A stretch of 6,239 bases of DNA from Candidatus Omnitrophota bacterium (GTDB lineage Bacteria; Omnitrophota; Gorgyraeia; Aquiviventales; Aquiviventaceae), in the NCBI GenBank assembly GCA_016206585.1, contig JACQRE010000148.1:1-6239 (forward strand). The letters are read 5' to 3'. The translations under genes were made by a program, and so were the position numbers. The notes beneath the pieces are model-generated. The model ran no database searches. It had not been told where the DNA came from and saw nothing but the letters and a program-made list of their open reading frames with translations. The stretch's first letter is position 1. Each line of letters starts with the position of its first letter. Below are positions 1 to 5,170 of this stretch, piece by piece.

Positions 1-715
1 CATGGAGACTGCCCGGCCCATGGCACATCTCGCAGCCCTGCCACTTCGCGTCCTCACCCGGAACGCTGATGCGGGCGTGGGTCGACTGCTGGAACTCCTT
101 GAACTGCTGCGCATGGCAGGCCGCGCAGGTCTCCGCGCCGACATACGCGGCCTTGGGCGGCTCGGACGCCGCCGGCTGCGGCTCGGATTCCTCTGACGCG
201 GGCGGGGCGTCCGCCCACGCCGATGGCGTCACCAACTGCTCGAGGTATGCGCGCAGTGCCGACGAGCCGTCCGGGGCACGGCTCTGCGGCTTCACCTCTT
301 CCGTCCCCGTTCCCGTCGTACCCTTGTCCCCTTGGCCCTCTTGCTTGGTCCCCTCCGGCGCCGATGCGGGATCGCTCGGATCGGTCCCAGCGGTGATCTC
401 ATCGAGGTTGGACGCGCCGTCCTCGTCCGCGTCGACGGTTTCAACCGCCTTGTAGTCCTCAGGCTTCAACTTCTTGGAATCGATCGGGGTCGCCAACTTC
501 TGCAACGCCGCGCCGTAGGCGTTGAGGTCGCCCTTCTTCCCGATGGCGCCTTGGTGGCAGACTTTACACGAGTAGGCCTTGGGATCCTTGCCGGGATAGG
601 CCTGTTTGTAGCTCTTGAGGTTGTCGATCGTCGCCTCGGCGGGCGCAGCCGCCGCCAGGCCCAGGCCCGCCACCAGCAGGCTTACACGGCCAAGCACGCA
701 ACGGGCGTACGACAT
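1..715 (-). CDS. secreted multiheme c-type cytochrome, partial (C-terminus outside window)
   Basis: A periplasmic or exported electron carrier; 238 complete codons are visible and the gene runs off the window start. Seen in the sequence: a signal peptide (residues 1-28, Arg5 and Arg10, hydrophobic core 11-24, APAEA cleavage motif), a first heme motif CKVCH at 50-54, a calcium-loop-like stretch DADEDGASNLDE at 95-106 resembling thrombospondin type 3 or EF-hand repeats, a Pro/Glu/Gly/Thr-rich linker at about 114-188, then heme motifs CAACH at 197-201 and CEMCH at 228-232. His213 (STHAR) could be a distal heme ligand. The tail from about residue 190 resembles cytochrome c554/decaheme-type proteins, so more hemes probably follow outside the window. 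The ATG is set by an AGGAGG seven nt upstream and by the signal peptide. The start lies inside the end of hemA (34-nt overlap), so the two are probably co-expressed. The exact subfamily and electron partner are unknown. Confidence 0.9.
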   Translation of the reverse strand, partial: MSYARCVLGRVSLLVAGLGLAAAAPAEATIDNLKSYKQAYPGKDPKAYSCKVCHQGAIGKKGDLNAYGAALQKLATPIDSKKLKPEDYKAVETVDADEDGASNLDEITAGTDPSDPASAPEGTKQEGQGDKGTTGTGTEEVKPQSRAPDGSSALRAYLEQLVTPSAWADAPPASEESEPQPAASEPPKAAYVGAETCAACHAQQFKEFQQSTHARISVPGEDAKWQGCEMCHGPGSLH

Positions 716-1758
716 GCGCGTTCCTCCTCTGGCTGGCTCCAAACTCCGCGGCAGAAGTGTTGGACCTGATCGTGGATGAGCGTTTCGCATCGAACCTGTT
801 CGTGTGCCCGCAGCCGGCGGGAGGCGTCGGCGATGGCCGTGAGATCGTCGACGTCATAGAGCCGGACGCCCGCCATGCGTCGCGCGGCCGGATCGACGTT
901 GCGGGGCACCGCGAGATCGATGAGGCACAGCGGCCGGCTTCCGCGGCGCGGGAGGATGGCGGCCAGATCGTCGCAGTCCATCACGTAGTGGGGGGCCTGG
1001 GTGCAGATCACGGCGAGATCCACGGTCTCCAGGCGGGCGCGGGCCTGCTCCCAGGAGAGCCATCCCGTCTGGCACAGCGCGGCGAGCGCCTGCGCGCCGG
1101 TCGCGGTGCGGTTGACCACCCAGAGCCGGCGCACGCCGTGCTTGATCAGATGCCGGGCGGTCGTCTCGGCCGCCTTCCCCGCCCCCCACAGCAGCACCTC
1201 GCAGGAGGCCAAGCGGCCCTCGACCGCCTGCTCGGCGAGCGTGACGATCACGGAGCCGATCGAGACGCGGCCCTCGGCGATGCGCGTGCCGGACCGCACC
1301 ACCTTGGTGCTGTGCAGCGCCTTCTGGAAGAGCCGATGCAAGAGCGGTCCGGCGGCTCCGGCGGCGCGCGCCACGTCATACGCCTGCTTGACCTGCGCGG
1401 TCACTTCGGACTCGCCGAGGATCATGGAGTCCAGGCCAGCCGCGACGCGGAACAGGTGGGCGGCCGCCTCCGTCCCGCTGCGGCGGTACAGCACGCGGTC
1501 CAGCTGTGCGGCCGCCAGGCGGCTCTGATGTCTGAGGAAATCCCGGAGCCCTTCATGGGTAGAGGCGTGCTCACGCGCGGCCACGTACAGTTCAACGCGG
1601 TTGCAGGTGGAGAGGATGGCGGCTTCGCTGACGGCGGCGCACGCGCGCACAGACGCGAGCGCCTCGGGAAGCTGCCGGGCGGGAATGGCCAGCCGTTCTC
1701 GCAGCGCCAGGGGCGCTGTCTGATGGCTGAGGCCCACGACGAGCAGTTGTGAGATCAT
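682..1758 (-). CDS. hemA: glutamyl-tRNA reductase, short form lacking the dimerization domain
   Basis: Reduces glutamyl-tRNA(Glu) to glutamate-1-semialdehyde with NADPH, the first committed step of C5-pathway tetrapyrrole and heme synthesis in the cytoplasm. Numbered from the chosen start (358 residues): VVGLSHQTAPL (7-17); STCNRVELY with the catalytic Cys52; His101 in HLFRVAAGLDSMILGESEV; QVKQAYDVA (122-130); a Rossmann motif GAGK (192-195); VVNRT (214-218); APHYVM (255-260); DLAVPRNVDP (281-290). The catalytic and NADPH domains are therefore complete. The protein ends soon after the linker helix (HFCRGVW, 334-340), where typical enzymes of about 420 residues continue into the dimerization domain. 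An in-frame ATG at 1785 would add nine residues (MRSGVGVQR), but the family normally starts just before the VVGLSH motif, so 1758 is preferred; neither start has a strong Shine-Dalgarno. The 3' end overlaps the cytochrome start, which suits coupling heme supply to cytochrome c production. Confidence 0.95.
   Translation of the reverse strand: MISQLLVVGLSHQTAPLALRERLAIPARQLPEALASVRACAAVSEAAILSTCNRVELYVAAREHASTHEGLRDFLRHQSRLAAAQLDRVLYRRSGTEAAAHLFRVAAGLDSMILGESEVTAQVKQAYDVARAAGAAGPLLHRLFQKALHSTKVVRSGTRIAEGRVSIGSVIVTLAEQAVEGRLASCEVLLWGAGKAAETTARHLIKHGVRRLWVVNRTATGAQALAALCQTGWLSWEQARARLETVDLAVICTQAPHYVMDCDDLAAILPRRGSRPLCLIDLAVPRNVDPAARRMAGVRLYDVDDLTAIADASRRLRAHEQVRCETLIHDQVQHFCRGVWSQPEEERACRTPVACLAV
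723..728 (-). promoter_or_regulatory. ribosome binding site of the multiheme cytochrome gene
   Basis: A perfect AGGAGG on the minus strand, seven nt before the ATG at 715. It lies inside the hemA coding region and fixes the cytochrome start there. Confidence 0.85.
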
Positions 1759-1802
1759 GCGCTGGACACCGACTCCGGAGCGCATGGACTACTCATGTCG
1801 CC

Positions 1803-1831
1803 ATCTTAAGACAAAACCACCCCATTGTGAA
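1803..1831 (-). promoter_or_regulatory. candidate sigma70-type promoter of hemA and the cytochrome gene
   Basis: Reading the minus strand: TTCACA (1831-1826, five of six matches to TTGACA), a 17-nt spacer, then TAAGAT (1808-1803, four of six matches to TATAAT). Transcription would start near 1796, shortly before the hemA start codons. It lies in the AT-richer 127-bp gap between the hemerythrin gene and hemA. The prediction comes from consensus and spacing only. Confidence 0.5.
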
Positions 1832-1876
1832 GCCAGGAACTTCCACACACTGATGCCCAGAACCCACCGGCGTCCT

Positions 1877-1891
1877 CTATGATCCATGTCA
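1877..1891. promoter_or_regulatory. candidate Crp/Fnr-type operator upstream of hemA
   Basis: Plus-strand text CTATGATCCATGTCA; one base further on each arm gives the inverted repeat TATGA-N6-TCATA (1878-1893). TGA-N6-TCA is the shared core of CRP and FNR sites. Its centre is about 90 nt upstream of the predicted hemA transcription start, a distance compatible with class I activation. Twelve of 15 bases match the element at 3275-3289, in the same orientation. The regulator that binds it is inferred, with the two Crp/Fnr proteins in this window as the obvious candidates. Confidence 0.45.
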
Positions 1892-1912
1892 TAATCTCGG
1901 CGTGCGCCCCGC

Positions 1913-2548
1913 TCAGCGAGATGCCAGCGCCTCCGGCGCAATCGCGGCTTCCAACTCGCGCAACAGCTCCTCGCTCTCCAGGCCGTGCCGCCAGGCCACC
2001 TCATCCAGGCACGTGCAGCCCTCGAGCGGAATGTTGATGAAGAGCCGTTCGAACACCGGGCGGGTGGCGGGAAAGCGCTGCAGTACGCGGTTGACGGTCA
2101 TCACGTCCTGGACGTGCTGGGCCGGCGAGGGCGGTGCCGCGTCCGCCTGCTCCGCCGCGGCGCGCTCGAGCAGCGGAAAGAGGGCCGCCTCTTCCTCCTC
2201 CATGTGGTGCCGCAGGGTCCGGATCACGGTGGTCAGCATCGGGCGGATCGCCTCCAGCGTCGGCGCGCGCTGGCGCACGAACAGCCGGTTGACCGACCGC
2301 AGCTGCACTGGCTCGTCCTGGTGCTCCTGCACGATCCGCCGGGCCACCTCCGCCCCGAGGACCGGCCGCGTGGCGGCGATCAGCGCCTCTTCCCGCTTGA
2401 TGTGGTCCCGCAACTGCCGTGCCAGTGTGAAGCACATCTCCCGGATGACGAACCATGCCTCGGGCCCCATCTCCAGCGCTGCCTGCAGCACGTCCAGTTT
2501 CGCCCGCAGGATGGCGTGGTCGCGTTTTAACCGCTCAATCGCCGTCAT
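1913..2548 (-). CDS. hemerythrin (HHE) domain protein with C-terminal DUF1858/ScdA_N-like domain
   Basis: A 211-residue soluble protein. Residues 1-130 form a hemerythrin-like four-helix bundle with the expected di-iron ligands: His11, His49 with Glu53 (HxxxE), His76, and His115 with Glu119 (HxxxE) in the typical HMEEEEAALFP context. A short Ala/Pro linker (about 131-145) leads to a second domain (about 146-202: VNRVLQRFPATRPVFERL, a CTC at 178-180, LDEVAWRHGLESEELLRELE) resembling DUF1858 or the ScdA N-terminal domain. RIC/YtfE proteins, which handle iron and nitric oxide stress, carry a related pair in the opposite order, so this looks like a reversed arrangement. An oxygen, nitric oxide or iron-sulfur repair role is inferred. 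It follows a Crp/Fnr regulator by 16 nt and has a strong ribosome binding site, so the two are a likely operon. The ATG at 2548 leads directly into the first helix. Confidence 0.88.
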   Translation of the reverse strand: MTAIERLKRDHAILRAKLDVLQAALEMGPEAWFVIREMCFTLARQLRDHIKREEALIAATRPVLGAEVARRIVQEHQDEPVQLRSVNRLFVRQRAPTLEAIRPMLTTVIRTLRHHMEEEEAALFPLLERAAAEQADAAPPSPAQHVQDVMTVNRVLQRFPATRPVFERLFINIPLEGCTCLDEVAWRHGLESEELLRELEAAIAPEALASR

Positions 2549-2556
2549 CGTGGGGC

Positions 2557-2561
2557 CCTCC
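2557..2561 (-). promoter_or_regulatory. ribosome binding site of the hemerythrin gene
   Basis: GGAGG within GGGAGGG on the minus strand, eight nt before the ATG at 2548 and directly after the stop codon of the upstream regulator (2565-2567). It supports this start and re-initiation within one transcript. Confidence 0.75.
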
Positions 2562-2564
2562 CGC

Positions 2565-3242
2565 TCATTGGTGTCCCTTGGACAGCAGCCGCTCCAGCTC
2601 GCCCGTCCGCCGGACGGTCAGGCGGCCGCGCGAACCGGCAAGATAGCCGTCCCGCTTCAGCGCCCGCACCGACCGGATGGCGCTCTCCGTCGTCGTCCAG
2701 GACATCTGGGCCAGTTCGCGGTGCGTCACCGGGATCGTGTCGCCGAACTGCTGCTGCAGCCGCAGGATGGCGCGGATGAGCCGGTGCGACACCGGTTCGG
2801 TCATGGCGCCGTACTGCTGGGCCATGCGCCGGATGCGGCCTGCGCACATCCGCAATACATGGCACGCAAAGCGCGGCTCGTGCGCCAGGGCCTCGCGGAA
2901 CCCCACGGCAGGGATGCGCAGCATCCTAGACGACGTCCCCGCGATGCCGCTCGTCGTATAGGTGCCCTGCTCAATCGCGGAGATCCCGCAGAGGACGTCG
3001 TTGGGTGTCACGGTGTAGAGCACCACGGCGCGCGCCTCGTGCTCCTCCTCCCTGGGCATGCGCACCAGATGCACCCATCCCTCCAGGACAAGCCACGCGG
3101 CATCCGCCGGTGCGTCCTGCCGGAAGACCGCCTCACCCCGGCGGTGCGTACGCACGGACGCCTTCGCGAGCAGGCGATTGAGCCGCTGCGGCGACAGGGC
3201 GTGCAATAACGCGCAGGATGTGACGTCGGCTGCGGTGACCAT
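2565..3242 (-). CDS. Crp/Fnr-family transcriptional regulator (second of two)
   Basis: A 225-residue DNA-binding regulator with an N-terminal cyclic-nucleotide-binding-type beta-barrel (about 10-125, including RRGEAVFRQDAPADAAWLVL and WVHLVR), a dimerization helix (about 125-148), and a C-terminal winged helix-turn-helix (about 150-220). The recognition helix WTTTESAIRSVRALKR keeps Glu186 and Arg190, which align with the CRP/FNR Glu and Arg that contact TGA half-sites. Its Cys are at 10, 85, 127 and 133. The FNR cysteine cluster is absent, so an FNR-type oxygen-sensing iron-sulfur cluster is not supported; the effector is unknown. The next gene encodes a hemerythrin-like protein, which suggests a diatomic-gas or iron signal (inference). 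A TGAC-N4-GTCA element upstream of the ATG could mediate autoregulation. It is a paralogue-type relative of the regulator at 3397-4047. Confidence 0.92.
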   Translation of the reverse strand: MVTAADVTSCALLHALSPQRLNRLLAKASVRTHRRGEAVFRQDAPADAAWLVLEGWVHLVRMPREEEHEARAVVLYTVTPNDVLCGISAIEQGTYTTSGIAGTSSRMLRIPAVGFREALAHEPRFACHVLRMCAGRIRRMAQQYGAMTEPVSHRLIRAILRLQQQFGDTIPVTHRELAQMSWTTTESAIRSVRALKRDGYLAGSRGRLTVRRTGELERLLSKGHQ

Positions 3243-3248
3243 GGCTCT

Positions 3249-3254
3249 ACCCTA
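3249..3254 (-). promoter_or_regulatory. possible -10 element of the regulator-hemerythrin operon
   Basis: TAGGGT on the minus strand (weak, three of six to TATAAT). If used, transcription would start at or next to the ATG at 3242, giving a leaderless or nearly leaderless mRNA, and the TGA-N6-TCA element would sit near -41, the class II activator position. The geometry is suggestive; the -10 match itself is poor. Confidence 0.25.
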
Positions 3255-3274
3255 GCCAATGGCGCAGCGGAGTT

Positions 3275-3289
3275 CTATGACGCAGGTCA
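3275..3289. promoter_or_regulatory. candidate Crp/Fnr-type operator upstream of the regulator-hemerythrin pair
   Basis: Plus-strand text CTATGACGCAGGTCA contains the perfect inverted repeat TGAC-GCAG-GTCA (3278-3289), that is TGA-N6-TCA. It is centred about 41 nt upstream of the ATG at 3242. Twelve of 15 bases match the element before hemA at 1877-1891. The match to family consensus is seen directly; binding and autoregulation are inferred. Confidence 0.45.
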
Positions 3290-3298
3290 GCTTCCCGC

Positions 3299-3391
3299 CA
3301 CACCACAGAATCACAGAAGCGCCACAGAAGCACAGAGAAAGCAGGGGGATCTTCTCTGTGTCTCTGTGGATTTCTGTGGTTCTGTGGTGTG
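3299..3391. repeat. large CACAGA-type imperfect inverted repeat
   Basis: Two arms of about 41 nt (3299-3339 and 3352-3391) flank a short loop rich in G. The outermost 12 bp (CACACCACAGAA against TTCTGTGGTGTG) are perfect; over the full arms I count about six differences including a one-base bulge. Each arm holds four CACAGA units, or TCTGTG on the other arm, starting at 3304, 3312, 3323 and 3331 in the left arm. It lies five bases after the stop codon of the upstream regulator and before the promoter region of the next one. Similar CACAGAG hairpins recur between genes in several high-GC bacterial groups (from memory). It could form an mRNA 3'-end hairpin or be a non-autonomous mobile repeat. 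No T-tract follows, so it is not a classical intrinsic terminator. Confidence 0.85.
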
Positions 3392-3396
3392 AGGAA

Positions 3397-4047
3397 TTAC
3401 GAGCCGGCGAGGCGCCGGAGCTGGTCGGGCTTGACGATCGTGGTGGAGCCGCGGGTGGACGTGATGATCCCCTGCTTCTTGAACTGGCTGAGGGTGCGGA
3501 TCGCGGATTCCACCGTCGTGCTGGCCAGCTCGGCGAGCTCGTGCTTGGTGAGCGGGATCGTGGCGCCAAACTTTTTCGAGAGCGCGAGCAGCGCCTGGGC
3601 GATCCGGCGCTCGACCGAGTCGTAGATCATGCAGCTCTTGTGCTCCACCTGGCGCAGCCGGTCGCAGAAGAGGCACAGCGAGTCGCGCAGAAACGCGGGG
3701 TTGCGCGACAGCAGCGCCTGGAAGGCGGTGGTGGGGATGCGGACGACCGTCGAATCGATCGCCGCCACGGCATCGACCGGGTAGGGTTTGCCATCGAGGG
3801 CCGGCAGGCAACAGAACGTCTCGCCGGCGGCCATGACGCACGCCGTCGAGGCCTGCCCGCCGTCGAGGAAACTCATGAGGTGGACCCGCCCCTCCTTGAC
3901 GATGCAGACGGCTTGGGCAGGTTCTCCCGTGCGGAAGATCGTCTCCCCTTTAGCGTAGCGGCGCTCACGCGAGACGGCCGCCAGCTGCTGGCGGTCGGCC
4001 AGGGGGAGGTGTTTGAAGGGCTCGACACCGGCGAGGAATCGTTCCAT
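3397..4047 (-). CDS. Crp/Fnr-family transcriptional regulator, cysteine-rich (first of two)
   Basis: A 216-residue regulator. It has an N-terminal effector domain of the cyclic-nucleotide-binding fold (about 5-120; EPFKHLPLADRQQLAAV, AKGETIFRTGEPAQAVCIV, GRVHLM), a dimerization helix around 121-145, and a C-terminal winged helix-turn-helix (about 145-213) with IPLTKHELAELASTTVESAI and Glu180/Arg184 in the DNA-reading positions. There are seven cysteines: 48, 70, 79, 80, 125, 128 and 139. C79-C80 and C125-x-x-C128 stand out, but the N-terminal FNR iron-sulfur cluster motif is missing. Redox, metal or heme sensing is therefore possible but unproven. It lies 51 nt after the VIT transporter gene and may be read from it or from its own promoter. 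The CACAGA inverted repeat begins five nt after its stop. Confidence 0.92.
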   Translation of the reverse strand: MERFLAGVEPFKHLPLADRQQLAAVSRERRYAKGETIFRTGEPAQAVCIVKEGRVHLMSFLDGGQASTACVMAAGETFCCLPALDGKPYPVDAVAAIDSTVVRIPTTAFQALLSRNPAFLRDSLCLFCDRLRQVEHKSCMIYDSVERRIAQALLALSKKFGATIPLTKHELAELASTTVESAIRTLSQFKKQGIITSTRGSTTIVKPDQLRRLAGS

Positions 4048-4051
4048 GGGA

Positions 4052-4093
4052 GCACCCCAAGCGTACCCCTGCGGGGTGCCGGCGTCAAGACAA
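4052..4093 (-). promoter_or_regulatory. possible promoter and nested hairpins upstream of the cysteine-rich regulator
   Basis: On the minus strand a TTGACG followed by a 17-nt spacer and TACGCT resembles a sigma70 promoter with a very short leader. The same stretch holds two competing inverted repeats seen directly: ACCCC-N3-GGGGT (4065-4077) and GCACCCC-N14-GGGGTGC (4052-4079). The longer one reaches close to the start codon at 4047. It could be an operator, or a weak terminator for the preceding gene; no T-tract is present. Confidence 0.3.
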
Positions 4094-4098
4094 GCGGG

Positions 4099-4851
4099 CT
4101 AGCGGAGGACCCAGCGGTCGACGGCGAGGCCGATGGCGAAGCCGGCGAGGGCGGCCACGCCGGCGACGCCGAGCATCTCCAGGCCGCTGCGCCACCACAC
4201 CTGCTTCACGATGCGGCCCTTCAGCCCGCCGAAGAGGAACAGCGCTAGGAGCGTCCCCGCAATCGAGACGGGCATGGCGGTGGCCATCGGAAGGCTCAGG
4301 TAGGGCAGCACCGGGATCAGGCCCCCGGCGACGTAGGCGGTGCCCATCACCGCGGCGTTGCCGAGCGGCTCCTCCAACGACTGGGGCGAGATCCCCAGCT
4401 CCTTGTGCGCCATGTCCTCGAGCAGCAGCCGGGGATTGCTCATGAGCCGCTTGGCGATGATCTCGATCTCGGCGTCCGCATAGCCGCGCAGCCGGTACAT
4501 CTCCCAAATCTCCTGGCGCTCCCCTTCGGGATCGCGGGCGATCTCCTCCTCCTCCTCGTGCAGCAGCCGCTCCAGATACTCCCGCTGCGACTTGGAGGAG
4601 AGGTAGGAGCCGGCCGCCATGGAGAGCGACTCGACGACGAGGATGACGAAGCCGGCCACCACCACCGCGTCGCTGTTCTGGGTGCCGGCGGCGATGCCCG
4701 TCAGCGCACCCAGCGTGGAGATCAGGCCGTCCTGCGTGCCGAAGACCGCCTCGCGCAGGCGACTGCGCGTCGCATCGATGCCGTGATGCTCGCGCACCCG
4801 GTCCTCGAGGCGCTGTCGCGCTGCATCCTTTCCGTCAGTAGGTTGGGTCAT
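4099..4851 (-). CDS. VIT1/CCC1-family iron/manganese transporter
   Basis: A 250-residue inner-membrane protein predicted to move Fe2+ or Mn2+ out of the cytoplasm, probably by proton exchange. Five hydrophobic segments are visible (about 38-56, 62-84, 164-185, 190-212, 223-245). The first carries FGTQDGLISTLGALTG with Asp41, and the second ESLSMAAGSYLSSKSQREY with Met78. A cytoplasmic, Glu-rich metal-binding domain (about 90-155) lies between TM2 and TM3. Glu100, Glu103, Glu111, Glu114, Met147 and Glu151 fall at the spacing I recall for the metal ligands of the plant protein EgVIT1. The ATG at 4851 lies inside the end of the winged-helix gene (17-nt overlap) without a clear Shine-Dalgarno, which suggests translational coupling. 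Substrate choice between iron and manganese cannot be read from the sequence. Confidence 0.93.
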   Translation of the reverse strand: MTQPTDGKDAARQRLEDRVREHHGIDATRSRLREAVFGTQDGLISTLGALTGIAAGTQNSDAVVVAGFVILVVESLSMAAGSYLSSKSQREYLERLLHEEEEEIARDPEGERQEIWEMYRLRGYADAEIEIIAKRLMSNPRLLLEDMAHKELGISPQSLEEPLGNAAVMGTAYVAGGLIPVLPYLSLPMATAMPVSIAGTLLALFLFGGLKGRIVKQVWWRSGLEMLGVAGVAALAGFAIGLAVDRWVLR

Positions 4852-5140
4852 GCGGGGTCAGCGGCGTCCACGTGCGTTCCGGCTCGAGGATGACCTCGAG
4901 GTCGTGCTGGGTGGCGCGCACCAGGCCTTCGCGCACCAGCGCTCCCACCGCCATGAGGACCATGGGGGCCGGCCACTCCAGCTCCCGGATGAGCCGCCGC
5001 ATCGGCGTCGCGCCGTGCGCTTCCAGCTCGGTCAGGATCTCACCGCTCACCAGCCCCAGGGAAGTCATGAGCGCCGGCCAACGGCCGGTGCCTCCGGCTG
5101 GCATCGCGCGCGCAGCGATCGCATCCCGTTCTGCGTCCAT
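4835..5140 (-). CDS. small winged-helix protein, possibly DUF2582-like
   Basis: A 101-residue protein without signal peptide or membrane segment. The central part (about 28-86) reads as a winged helix: LVSGEILTELEAHG, then RRLIRELEWPAPMVLMAVGALVREGLV as the helix-turn-helix, then a wing-like VRATQHDLEVILE. This pattern resembles the small DUF2582-type winged-helix proteins, though the match is by eye. A GGGAG six nt before the ATG supports the start. It sits 30 nt after pckA and overlaps the VIT gene by 17 nt, so a role in controlling transporter expression or a partner role is plausible (inference). Its DNA targets and any ligand are unknown. Confidence 0.75.
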   Translation of the reverse strand: MDAERDAIAARAMPAGGTGRWPALMTSLGLVSGEILTELEAHGATPMRRLIRELEWPAPMVLMAVGALVREGLVRATQHDLEVILEPERTWTPLTPHDPTY

Positions 5141-5146
5141 CGCGGT

Positions 5147-5151
5147 CTCCC
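5147..5151 (-). promoter_or_regulatory. ribosome binding site of the winged-helix gene
   Basis: GGGAG on the minus strand, six nt before the ATG at 5140, in the 30-nt gap after pckA. It decides this start. Confidence 0.65.
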
Positions 5152-5170
5152 GTGTTGGCGTTCGTCCCGC

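Noticed and set aside
757..1752. Long plus-strand reading frame of 331 codons opposite hemA
   Set aside because: It is the antisense of a clear glutamyl-tRNA reductase; its translation has no recognisable family motif and is a by-product of high GC.
1900..1912. Short GGCG-CA-CGCC hairpin after the hemerythrin stop
   Set aside because: The stem is only about four pairs with no following T-run, so it is not supportable as a terminator.
1789..2004. Minus-strand 71-codon frame between the hemerythrin gene and hemA
   Set aside because: It overlaps the hemerythrin 3' end in another frame, has no recognisable domain, and covers the likely promoter region.
1902..3209. Plus-strand reading frame of 435 codons
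   Set aside because: It is antisense to the hemerythrin and regulator genes, Arg/Ser/Ala-rich with no domain pattern; both minus-strand genes have convincing motifs.
3299..3391. The CACAGA repeat as a CRISPR array or an intrinsic terminator
   Set aside because: Units are short, unevenly spaced and arranged as an inverted repeat without unique spacers; no U-tract follows the hairpin in either direction.
2565..4047. Either regulator as a true FNR oxygen sensor
   Set aside because: Neither protein has the N-terminal cysteine cluster needed for the FNR 4Fe-4S centre, so the name fnr was not assigned.
3259..4248. Plus-strand reading frame of 329 codons
   Set aside because: It crosses the CACAGA repeat and lies antisense to a clear Crp/Fnr gene; no family features.
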